Source of the DNA: Notolepis coatsorum
Lineage: Eukaryota > Chordata > Actinopteri > Aulopiformes > Paralepididae
DNA length: 64,000 nucleotides
Assembly: GCA_963971535.1 (NCBI GenBank)
Contig: OZ020591.1
Coordinates: forward strand, 19,658,290 to 19,722,289
Reading direction: 5' to 3'
Both the position numbers and the translations under genes were made by a program. A model generated the notes under the pieces. The model was not told where the DNA came from. It ran no database searches and saw nothing but the letters and a program-made list of their open reading frames with translations. Of this stretch, positions 11,032-19,510 are shown in pieces (positions within the stretch are counted from its first letter, which is position 1; the number at the start of each line of letters is the position of its first letter).

Positions 11032-12603
11032 TTAATATGTTGCCATCTTGGGTCCTGTGATTTGATCCCTCTTCCAGTATTGTGCGTTCTGGGCGACGAC
11101 AGAGGGGGTGATACCGCCTGCAACTAGGTTCAGACCCCCCGGGCCCGGGGCATTGGAAATGTACCCTGCCCAGTTCTGTCTTGTGTGAGGCGTCTTCTTA
11201 ATCTTCCATAATATGGATACCTTTACTGTGCAGCTGACAGTTTGTTTCATCTCAGACATACCATCAACACCTAAGGTGGGGAGAACCCGAAAGAATACCT
11301 GTGGAGGCGGGCGTCTACATACTGGAACCCCCAGATTGGAACATGTTACGTCACTGTTGGCAGGGGCCGGTTTGAATATAGGTCTGTTCAGGTCTATCTC
11401 TCTGGTATCGGTATTGCCCACTCTACCTCTTGCACCGTCGCTATCCGCTGACCCATACGTCTTTACCTCGTCCTTACCGGCTACCTTTTGTACCCTAATT
11501 GCTTGGGTGAGCCCTGCATGATGTGAGATACGTCCCGAGAATGTTGGATCTAATTTGTATAGTGCGCTCGTACTATTGTTGTTACGTTCATTCATCAGAA
11601 GCGTGGTGTTCTCAAATAGCATGGGGAACGTGTTCTCTGCTTCTAACTCTCCGACGACAGCGGTCCCTGTGCCCATCATGCCAATGCACTCTGAGGGATT
11701 AGCCCTTCCCGGTAGAAAGGAGCATAGCTTCTGAGGATCCTCTGTCATGATTCTATTGAGGTCGTCACTATTACATCTGTAGGCGTAATCAGGCTGCCAT
11801 GGTGGGGTGGTATAAATGTTGTTCTGAACCCATTCACATTCCAGACCGTACCTCACCTTGATGTTCCCCTGCTGGTTGATAGCCTCCACTACACCTGCCT
11901 CTATCACTGGCACACTACAATCCATCTGGCCGGCCTTCATAGATGTAATGGGAGAATTCCACCACACGTTAAACATCCTCTTGGGTGGCGCTTGTATGAT
12001 GTTATCGGCCCAGTTCGTTTTCTTGTCCCATTCCTTGTTATGCGAGTCATATTCCATCTGATATCCTGTCATGACAAAGGGGAATTCGTCATTAGTCCTC
12101 CTGGCAACGGCGATGAGACCCGTAGGCATAGGGGTTGTAACCTTGGTTCCACCTATGTCGGTCTCCGTCACGCACTGGAAGTTTGCATACTCTGCTTCCA
12201 CTATCATAGGCTTGTAACAGTCATAGTCCATTAATAGCCTTTGTAGATCATTGGGCTGCCACTGTCCCTTCATGCTGTTATAGTCCGCATAGTACCAGTC
12301 ATACTTCACAGATCCCTGTGTATGTACGGCTCCATTGGGCTGTTTGGGGACGGTGTTTGATTTCCATGACTGCATCGTGCTTTCATTTAAGAGTCTTTCA
12401 TTGTGGAAGAAGAACCTCCTTGTGGATGTTGTGATCACATGTCCGTCTCTCTCATTCCATATAGCCCGATTTACAATCAGGACCGGAGGTGGTATCGCAC
12501 CTCCACCTCCTGCCGGTTCACCTACAGGTCCCCCTACAGGATAAGGGGCAACATCAACAACATCCGTACCCTCAGGCCCGGTATCGACCTGAGTAATATC
12601 CAT
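11032..12603 (-). CDS. VP: Parvovirus-like capsid protein (VP), intact 523-codon frame
   Basis: A structural protein expected to form the icosahedral shell. The frame runs uninterrupted from ATG at 12603 to TAA at 11032. The N-terminus is glycine/proline-rich (about residues 24-42), like the flexible glycine-rich N-terminus of parvoviral VPs. Near residues 100-130 it carries the parvoviral capsid signature: a W-x-Y-x-D-x-N segment (WYYADYN) followed by P-x-D-x-QRLLxDY and a proline-containing basic strand. No phospholipase A2 domain (no HDxxY motif) is visible, which recalls the Hamaparvovirinae (chapparvovirus-like viruses), but that placement is inference. TATA-containing repeats lie upstream and AATAAA lies downstream. 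With no stop or frameshift, integration is either recent or the frame is constrained. A distinct N-terminal exon joined by splicing cannot be excluded. Confidence 0.78.
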   Translation of the reverse strand: MDITQVDTGPEGTDVVDVAPYPVGGPVGEPAGGGGAIPPPVLIVNRAIWNERDGHVITTSTRRFFFHNERLLNESTMQSWKSNTVPKQPNGAVHTQGSVKYDWYYADYNSMKGQWQPNDLQRLLMDYDCYKPMIVEAEYANFQCVTETDIGGTKVTTPMPTGLIAVARRTNDEFPFVMTGYQMEYDSHNKEWDKKTNWADNIIQAPPKRMFNVWWNSPITSMKAGQMDCSVPVIEAGVVEAINQQGNIKVRYGLECEWVQNNIYTTPPWQPDYAYRCNSDDLNRIMTEDPQKLCSFLPGRANPSECIGMMGTGTAVVGELEAENTFPMLFENTTLLMNERNNNSTSALYKLDPTFSGRISHHAGLTQAIRVQKVAGKDEVKTYGSADSDGARGRVGNTDTREIDLNRPIFKPAPANSDVTCSNLGVPVCRRPPPQVFFRVLPTLGVDGMSEMKQTVSCTVKVSILWKIKKTPHTRQNWAGYISNAPGPGGLNLVAGGITPSVVAQNAQYWKRDQITGPKMATY

Positions 12604-12737
12604 TTTGATTACACCATCGGTCGACTGAGGGGTCTGAGATATTGCCGTTTCTTCATGTCCTACCGTCTCACCGCGTATCCTTTCGTAGGATGTCCGGTGT
12701 TTTTGGTGGGATCATCCTCTTCTCCCCTCCTCCGATT

Positions 12738-13020
12738 GGACTATCCTGTAAAGTGTGATGGCCGGTGGAATGTATCGTGTCTTCTAAACTCCCTGCCACT
12801 GTAGGGAGTATCCCCGCCTCCCCTAGCCTTATATGGTTTCCTCCTCCAATTGGCCTATCCTCTACAGTGGGACGGTCGGTGGAATGTATCATGTATTCTA
12901 AGATCCCGGACACTAAAGGAAGTATCCCGCAACTCCTATCTTTATACGGTTCCTCCATGCGATTGGCCTATCCTGTACAGGGTGACGGCCGGTGGAATGT
13001 ATCATGACTTCTAAACTATC
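12738..13020 (-). promoter_or_regulatory. Tandem 114-bp repeats with TATA motifs upstream of VP
   Basis: Two full units (12738-12851, 12852-12964) and a partial third (12965-13020) share the word ggtggaatgtatc. On the minus strand, the two full units carry TATA-like motifs (catataaggc and cgtataaaga) pointing toward VP. A duplicated VP promoter is the simplest reading. A 96-codon minus-strand frame over the repeats looks incidental. Confidence 0.6.
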
Positions 13021-13115
13021 TTAAAAACGATCACCCAACAGAGAACCATGATAGTCAAAAACAGTACACTATTGATGATGAATGTAACAGTCTGATATAA
13101 TTATATCACACAAAA

Positions 13116-13262
13116 CAGAACTGGGCAGGTTACATTCCCAATACCCCGGGACCGGGGGGTCTGTACCTAGGTGCAGGCGGTCAACCTCCATCTATCGTCC
13201 GCCAGAACGTAAAATATTGGGAGGATAATCAGATTACAGGACCCAAGATGGCAACATATTAA
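13116..13262 (+). pseudogene. VP: Second parvovirus-like VP C-terminus (49 codons including stop)
   Basis: Plus-strand bases encode a capsid C-terminus that aligns end to end with the last 48 residues of the minus-strand VP. Both finish QITGPKMATY and stop. I count about 25 nucleotide differences over 147 positions, many of them replacing residues, whereas the 3' region that follows is identical for at least 70 bases. It is a fragment: nothing capsid-like precedes 13116. It seems to come from a related but distinct virus or paralogue. Confidence 0.7.
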
Positions 13263-13587
13263 TGTAACATCATACAATGTAATGTGATACCTAAATATGT
13301 CATTGTCATTCAATAAAGAATAATTAAACGCAAAGGTATTCGTCTGTATTTTATTCACAATAAGAGTCATTTAATAAGACATGTCAGCATGTCAAAGAGG
13401 GCCATATCGGATTACAGGACCCAAGATGGCAACATAATAATGTAACATCACACACCGTAATGGGCTGCATAAATATGTCATTGTCATTCAATAAAGAATA
13501 ATTAAACACAAAGGTATTCATCTGTATCTTATTCACAATAAGAGTCATTTAATAAGACATGTCAGCATGTCAAAGAGGTCATATTAG
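13232..13587 (+). repeat. Two 178-bp tandem units covering the VP end and 3' region
   Basis: Each unit starts at the word gattacaggacccaag (13232 and 13410) and contains an AATAAA (13312-13317 and 13490-13495). The duplication therefore copies the last VP codons with the poly(A) signal. The left arm has the same arrangement. Confidence 0.75.
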
Positions 13588-13632
13588 AAGACATCTGCCA
13601 TATTCCATAAACCAACCATAGACTGTATTCAG

Positions 13633-13693
13633 TAGTGGTGCCATGTACCCATCTGCATGAGCCTTATATAGATGTAAAGCAGTGAGCCACAAC
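13633..13693 (-). promoter_or_regulatory. Inverted copy of the NS1-type promoter
   Basis: The reverse complement of 13633-13680 repeats 14005-14055, including the TATA box (plus-strand 13663-13671). Here it faces the VP 3' region instead of an NS1 frame, a junction that requires rearrangement. Confidence 0.6.
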
Positions 13694-13717
13694 CACTAAC
13701 CACACACACACACATGC

Positions 13718-13727
<10 letters not shown>

Positions 13728-13749
<22 letters not shown>

Positions 13750-13944
13750 AGAGAACCTACGTCACATGCACACACCCCCTCATTACTCAATGTCACGATT
13801 TCATTCTAGTAATGAAGCCTTAACTAGCCTCATGTGGGCATCCTGTGACTGACCTTGCAAATCCCTCCCCTTTTCCTCCTCTCGTCCAATGTCCTTGCTC
13901 CTGCAGTGCCACATGTCCTTTCCCCCTCCTAGGCCCTCCCACAC
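13728..13944 (-). repeat. Inner inverted repeat, right copy (candidate parvoviral ITR)
   Basis: Reverse complement of 10235-10452, with the microsatellite part shorter. It is followed at 13950-13990 by a very GC-rich stretch with short palindromes (ggccggcc, gggcccc) that could be a hairpin end. Confidence 0.75.
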
Positions 13945-14017
13945 CCCACCCTGTGCGCGCAAGGCGCGGCCGGCCATAGATTGATGGATGTGCGGGCCCC
14001 TGGCCAAAGCTTTACAT

Positions 14018-14026
14018 CTATATAAG
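14018..14026 (+). promoter_or_regulatory. TATA box upstream of the NS1-like fragment
   Basis: ctatataag lies about 50 bases before the ATG at 14075 and just inside the terminal-repeat region, the usual place for the left parvoviral promoter. Confidence 0.55.
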
Positions 14027-14074
14027 GCTCATGCAGATGGGTACATTGCACGACTCCTCCGTAAGCCTATAACC

Positions 14075-14392
14075 ATGTCTGGAATATGTTATCTGATCAA
14101 ATGGGGCCGCCAATCTCCCAATTCCTGGATGGATGGTGTACGATTTAGCTCAACGCAGGCCGCTGGTAGGAATAGATTCAATTTCGAGGAGGACTTGGAG
14201 ATCATACTAAGGATACATGGTATCGAGAGATGGTGTTATTCCAACGAGATAAATAGATACAGAATGTATCACACACATATCGTCATCGATGGTACCGACT
14301 GTTCAGCATCTTATCTGCCAATCACGTTACTCCTAACAAACTGGTTAAGCTTGGCGACTCTTTCGAAGTCACTCTCTTTCGAAGTTGGTTAG
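14075..14392 (+). pseudogene. NS1: NS1-like N-terminal fragment (HUH nickase start)
   Basis: The frame from ATG 14075 (also open from an upstream ATG at 13988) encodes a charged N-terminus and then YHTHIVID near 14270-14294. That H-x-H between hydrophobic residues is like the metal-binding HUH motif of parvoviral replication proteins. NS1 normally continues for about 600 residues through a catalytic tyrosine and an SF3 helicase. Here the similarity ends near 14325 and the frame stops at 14392 in unrelated sequence. The identification depends on the promoter, the position and one motif, so it is less certain than VP. Confidence 0.5.
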
Positions 14393-14504
14393 GGTTAGTT
14401 GGTTAAGGTTATGGTTAGTTGGTTAGGGTAACAGCCTGCTGGCGCGATTGTTAGGAGTAACGCGATTGGCGCTGAAAAAAACGTCAGTGGCCAATCAGAT
14501 CGCG

Positions 14505-14551
14505 CAAACCGAACGCGGAAGTGCAACTCCGTTAGGGAAAATATACACGCC
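14505..14551 (-). repeat. Outer 47-bp inverted repeat, right copy
   Basis: Exact reverse complement of 10175-10221. Between it and the NS1-like fragment, a separate 15-bp inverted repeat lies at 14329-14343 and 14448-14462 and encloses ggttagggtta-like words. Confidence 0.8.
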
Positions 14552-14570
14552 TCCTGGTGACATGCTGTTC

Positions 14571-14632
14571 ACAATCTGTAAGTCGCTTTGGATAAAAGCC
14601 TCAGCTAAATGACTAAATTGTAATTGTAAAAT
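14571..14632 (+). mobile_element. L2-type LINE 3'-end scrap
   Basis: The tail gtaagtcgctttggataaaa followed by gctaaatgactaaa is the same 3' end seen after L2 coding sequence at 22725-22772. Confidence 0.6.
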
Positions 14633-14779
14633 GTGAGAATTAAAAAGGTCATTGTTTATTTATCCTGATGAGTCTCACTGAGAAATAAGTTAATGATATA
14701 TATATATATCCTTTTTTTTGTGTGAAAAATCTACATTGAATCAATATTTAATAACAGCCACAGTTAAAAAACAAAATAA

Positions 14780-15740
14780 AAAGGGTTATTGAACAGTATA
14801 AGGATTATGGCATGTTTTCAGAACTGAAATGTCAAGTATTAAACATTTTACAAAAGGTCCAGCGTTTCCATTTGTTTTCCATTGTTTAACCATGAGGAGA
14901 TTCTGACCAACACTGTTATTGTTTAACCATGAGGAGATTTTGTCATTTGACTTCTTTTTGACCTTTAATGGAGCGACAGCATCCAGTGTAAATGATAGGG
15001 TGCTGTTGAGATTTTCAACCATGCAGTTTAAAGAGCAGTCCAGACAGGATGGTTCAGTTGGTCTCATGATATTTGAGAACTTCTCTTCTGCCATGTCATC
15101 TACAGTAGTACTCTTTACGCTTTACAACGCTTACCATTTTTGTCTCTGTTTAGTTCAGTCATTGGAAAATACACAGTGATTGTCAGATATAGGTCATTTG
15201 ATTACTGATACTTTATCAATGTTCAACCTAGATATCACTAAGTCAACGGTGTTGCCATGTTGATGAGTGGGTTAATTTACATTTTGTATTAGCTCAAAGC
15301 TGTCCAGTAGGTTGATAAATTGTCTAGTAGATTGATCAACTCAAAGCTGTCCAGTAGATTGATAAATTCAATAGCCTTGGGGTCGTTCTTCTCATTAATA
15401 TGACTATTCAGATCTCCATGTATGGATAATATTTCACATCTAATAATCCCAACTCAGATTAGCTCTGAGAATTCCTGCAGAAATACTGATGAGTATTTTG
15501 GTGGTCTGTATAATGTGATGATGAGCAAAGACGGTTCAGTTTTGAGCTCAATAGCAAGATATTCAAATAATATAAATTCACCAGGTCAATGTCATTACAT
15601 ACAAACAATGTAGATACAATAGCGGCAACCCCTCCCCCTTTCCTGTTTTCTCTGACCGACATAATATTTATATTTTGGAGGGCAGGCTTCTATCAGCGTT
15701 GTCGCACCAGTAATGTAGTTTAGCCAGGTCTCGACTAGGA
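14780..15740 (-). mobile_element. LINE endonuclease-to-RT linker fragment (L2/Rex1-like)
   Basis: Read on the minus strand from about 15740, broken frames give an AP-endonuclease-like stretch (RENRKGGGVAAIVS, then words such as YRPPK and GDLN-like), followed by the linker before reverse transcriptase (MAEEKFSN, LDAVAPLKVKKK). There are several frameshifts, stops and a local duplication near 15300-15360. It is an old dead copy. Confidence 0.6.
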
Positions 15741-16148
15741 ACATGCATTGTAATAAAAAAGAAAGAAATTGTCAGTGATTTTGTGATGGGCGGTGAGGCC
15801 GGCCTTGGCTGAGCGATGATAGGTCTGAGGTTACTAGGTGTTACAGAGCGTGTTGAGTATTTCTTCTTGAGTCTGATACTAGTGAGAACAGGAACAGCAT
15901 GGTTTGTTATTGGAACAGACTGATAGCAGTAGTTTGGGGGTGGGGGGGGGGGGCGTGGTGGACGTTTCGTGGGTTGCAGTTGCGGGCTGTCGAGGAAAGA
16001 GGGCGGAATAGTTATTTTCTGGGGTTTTGGAGATTGTGTAAATCATACCAGCCTTTACCAGATTGTCCATTCTGGGTGTGAATGTCAGGTGAGTGGGGGA
16101 GGAAGGGGAGGAGAGCAGGGAGGGGGCTAGTGACTGTTCACTCTCCAG
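15741..16148. other. Stretch with no recognised gene
   Basis: Contains a G-rich tract at 15936-15953. The frames at 15879-16157 are incidental, and no repeat family is recognised. Confidence 0.35.
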
Positions 16149-17954
16149 GGCCCTCATTCATCAACGTGTTCTACGCACAGATCTGTGCTTACCCTGTGCG
16201 TACGATCATTTCTAAGCAAAGAGTGGGATTCATCAATTTCGATTTGAACTTGACTCCGTGCTTACATCTACGCACAGGTCAGACCACACTTACCTGACGC
16301 CCAGTGGTAGAATATATTATTACAACAAGGAAATGAGCTTCTGTGCATAATAACACTGGCATGTTCTGTACGAACCGTAGTTCATTATAGTTCATTGTAA
16401 AATAGCAACAGTAGTGTAATTATGGTCAAAACCCTATAAATAGCATTTGGAATAATAGATCTTTCTCTCAGAATGAATGCAGCATGGTTTATATAGCGTT
16501 ATCGGAATATACGGGGTGTAGGCTACTGACTGACTGCGCTCCGCGTAGCTTGATTGATTGATTGATTGAAAAGTTTATTAACAGATTGCAGAATGGGTAC
16601 AGTACAGTACAGCTCAGTACATACAATTGTTAATTGGGGATGCAGACCAACTTTCGTCTTGTTTACATCAGGGTCCCCCATTTTCAATTCATCATAAATC
16701 ATAAAGCTCAACTCGTTATTATTTTGCGCACAGACCGCCGAAACACGGGAACGTTTTGATTATATTTAAAAGGCTTTACGTTAAACGAAACAAGTGGAAT
16801 TTCGAAGCTGTAAGCAGAATAAGTCATATGAATATAGTGTTCTTCCCCCTTTTTACTGTATAAGAAAGGATAGAAAACGCATTGCAATGACACCATGCAG
16901 ATAGTGGACAGACTATGTATATGATGGGATTCAAGTTTGCGTTTTTGTTGCTCATAGGCATGCTGTCAGAGTATGATATCTTAATCAAACATTCTAGAAC
17001 ATTTGTCGTCACAGATCATGTCCTAATAGAACATAGGCTATGGCATGGATCGTGATATTGTGTGGACTGTAATTATTACTGTACCGGTACCACCCATTGT
17101 GACAACAGCCTTGTGAGTCCCGCACACAAACATGATGGAATTCAAGTTCATGTATTGAAAGGCATGCCTACATCATACATGCAGTGAGATTCATTGTTCT
17201 TGTATATGCTCTCTATTATTGTTTATATAGGCTACCCAATACTGACATCAAAATAGATTGTAGTATGCCTCTAGAAATCATATGCAGCAGGTAGAAAATT
17301 TACGGGAGATCCATCGCGATTTGGAATAGAATTGAGGAGAACTTTAATCCCTGGGTATCAATCAAACAACACGGGAAAAGGCAGTCATATTCCAGCGCGG
17401 TCTTTATTAGCCGACAACAAAATAGATGCCTCTAAAAATCATATAGCCAATCGAACACAACTAATAAAGGCATTCATATTACAGCACGGTTATAATGACA
17501 CACAACCAACGCCAAACAGTGGTCAACGAACGGTCTTTATTAGTATTCTGAGCTGTCCAGGCAGAATTGCAGCAATGGTCTTAGGGAGCCGTTGATATCT
17601 GACATCACCGTTTACAAGTCCGCCTTTTATTATTTATCCCATAATACGCGATAGTGTCTTCTTGGTTCGACAGCAGTGAACAATCTTCGTGGAGTTTCTC
17701 AGGGTTCCGCTCGGGTCAGTCCATTATTTCACATCCCATGGGGGGTGTTTCCTCATTTTCATGACCATATATGGATAATCATGCACGAGCATTGACGGTA
17801 GAACAAAGTGGTATTCATCAACACGGAGGGGCATAGAGCCTGCGTACGCACCGTGTGATGAATCCCGACTTCCCTGTGCGTACACTAGTTCTACATTCCG
17901 TGCTTACGTGTGGAAATAGAAATGTTCTACGCACACTATTGATGAATGAGGGCC
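16149..17954. mobile_element. DNA transposon, possibly Harbinger-like, 1.8 kb
   Basis: Terminal inverted repeats GGCCCTCATTCATCAA and TTGATGAATGAGGGCC. A 3-bp CAG direct repeat flanks it at 16146-16148 and 17955-17957. A 3-bp TSD suits PIF/Harbinger, but no transposase is visible, so the superfamily is tentative. The repeated word tacgcac lies near both ends. Confidence 0.6.
16551..16704 (-). mobile_element. CR1/Jockey-like LINE 3' end
   Basis: A minus-strand LINE 3'-UTR with the tail visible as tgattgattgattgaaaa, then attaacagattgcagaatgg. It matches 27541, 32102, 44188 and 58893 and is nested in the 16149-17954 element. Confidence 0.75.
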
Positions 17955-18044
17955 CAGGAACCTAGGTTGGTGTCTGGTTTTGGAGTTGTTGGGTGGTCCA
18001 TGGAGTAGATAGTAGAATATATGTGAAGTGTACATCTTTCCTCC

Positions 18045-18856
18045 ATTTACATTTAGTCATTTACTTACGCTTTTATCCAAAGCGACTTACAAGTTCTGTA
18101 CGATAAGTCATCAGGAAGGGCACAACTCTATCAAATCAAATTTATTTATAAGGCCCGACAACACACGTTAATGTCCCCATGGGCCGTACATGTCTTCTTT
18201 AAACAAGTCAAGAAGAAAACATAACAATAAGTCAAGAACAGAACAAGAACACCATAAGGTCCAACAAATTTAAAATAAATGCAAATAAATGAAAGAATGC
18301 AAGCACTCCCAGACATACCCCACGCGAAGGTAAGGAAAAACTCACTAAAACCTAACAATATGGAAAAATGCTCCACAGGCAGTGTGGAGGAGAGAAACCT
18401 TAGAAGGGCCATTCAAGGGGGGATCTCCCTTCTTAGATGTCGGTGATAGTAGTGTTGCAGACGGACAGTTGGTAAGCATGCACTCAAGTGTGTAGTGAAA
18501 CACAGATGAGTGCATGCAATAGCAACTGAACATTTTGAAAGATTAAAGATAGAGCTGATAGCGGATAGCAACTGAACATTTTGAAAGATTGAAGATAGAG
18601 CTGATAGCGAATCTATTTGAGGCACAGGAGCGGCGCAAAGAGGGTCGCATCTTCCCCGTCTTAATCACGGGACATTCAACACTCCGGTCATTGCTCAGGG
18701 ACAGCCGGAGACAGGGAGATAGGGGGCGGCGCAGAGAGGGTCGCGAACTCCCCGACATCATCAGCTGAGTAACAACAATGTTCATCAAAGTGTTGCGTGT
18801 TACAGTGTAGGTTAGTTTGTTAGGACAAGTGCATGACAGTAAGGTTAGTTAGGGTT

Positions 18857-18880
<24 letters not shown>
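18045..18880 (-). mobile_element. L2 3' end split by a retroposed repeat
   Basis: 18045-18134 and 18766-18880 are together the reverse complement of 22590-22772. Between them, 18135-18765 is another interspersed repeat starting aaatcaaatttatttat. A short ATCA duplication marks the junction. The frames in the insert (18146-18788) have no domain. A TA microsatellite lies at 18858-18891. Confidence 0.6.
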
Positions 18881-18892
<12 letters not shown>

Positions 18893-18999
18893 TTTTTTAT
18901 TATTATTATTTTTATTATTATTCTCTGTTTAGAGAAAATCCATTATTTTGGAAACAATTTCCACGTCTCCAGAAGTTAACATATGAAAGTTTGCAATAT

Positions 19000-19306
19000 A
19001 ATAGACATTGTGTAGCACATTTGTTTAGCTGAAGGAGTCTGCTGTTTGGCCCTCAGTGATTAAGGGACCACTGATGTGGGCCTTGATAATTGTGGAATCC
19101 AGCATTTTCAGCAATTCAGTCAAGTCATGTTTCAGCTTTTGAGACTGTCGATTTGGGATGTCATTTGCTCCTACGTGAATGATTAATTTCTTGGCTGCTG
19201 TGTTTTCAGATAGGATCATTGGAATTTGCTTTGTTATTTCACAAACAGTTTCTTCAGGGTAGCAGTATATCTTGGCATTTCTTTTATCATCATCGTTGAT
19301 GACACA
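19000..19306 (-). mobile_element. LINE ORF1-like (SGNH/esterase-type) fragment
   Basis: The minus-strand frame at 19025-19219 reads KLIIHVGANDIPNRQS, then HISGPL, like the esterase-type ORF1 domain of CR1/L2/Rex1 LINEs. It is truncated on both sides. Confidence 0.55.
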
Positions 19307-19510
19307 GTAGAGTCAGTATTATCAGCGTTGTAGTGTTTTCATGTTTTCAAATAAAGCTACTACTGTTCATGATCAACTCATCATTTAACTACCGAACAAA
19401 ACATGGTACCAGGAGTGAAAACTACATTGTGACATGGATTCCTTAAAGCCACCAGTTTGAAACTAACTGGAAATGTCGACAGCAACTGGCGCACCTTCAA
19501 ACGGCAGTTA
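19307..19510 (+). mobile_element. Ty3/gypsy-like LTR end, PBS and gag start (remnant)
   Basis: A sequence ending ...aacaaaaca at 19403 is directly followed by tggtaccaggagtg (19404-19417), complementary to the 3' end of tRNA-Leu. At 19434 an ATG opens MDSLKPP, and a LTGN-like word follows after a frameshift, as at the start of fish gypsy gag. The LTR is 5'-truncated at about 19307, and gag is lost after about 19510. Confidence 0.55.

Larger units (their letters stand above)
10175..14551. mobile_element. Endogenous parvovirus-like element (rearranged, inverted arrangement)
   Basis: A 4.4-kb block bounded by a perfect 47-bp inverted repeat (10175-10221 and 14505-14551). Inside it are a second, roughly 205-bp, near-perfect inverted repeat (10235-10440 and 13740-13944), an intact capsid-like frame on the minus strand, a capsid C-terminal piece on the plus strand, an NS1-like N-terminal piece, promoters and poly(A) signals. 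Long terminal inverted repeats, NS1 and VP genes and a TATA promoter close to the terminal repeat are the hallmarks of Parvoviridae. The order is not that of a simple genome: the VP and NS1 pieces point away from each other, and most of NS1 is absent. This fits an integrated, recombined replication intermediate, but the history is inferred. Confidence 0.75.

Noticed and set aside
12668-12958. 96-codon minus-strand frame upstream of VP
   Set aside because: It lies almost entirely in the 114-bp promoter repeats, its repeated peptide follows the DNA repeat, and no family resemblance is seen. A small viral accessory protein is not excluded, but the evidence is too thin.
10924-13370. Two near-identical frames of about 67 codons (10924-11127 plus strand, 13167-13370 minus strand)
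   Set aside because: They lie antisense to the two capsid ends and their 3' regions, so their similarity follows from the inverted repeat and not from a shared gene.
14383-14435. Telomere-like ttaggg words next to the parvovirus-like block
   Set aside because: Only irregular ggttagg/gttaagg words, not tandem TTAGGG. Similar ctaaccctaacta words occur at 22592-22615 in an L2 3' region.
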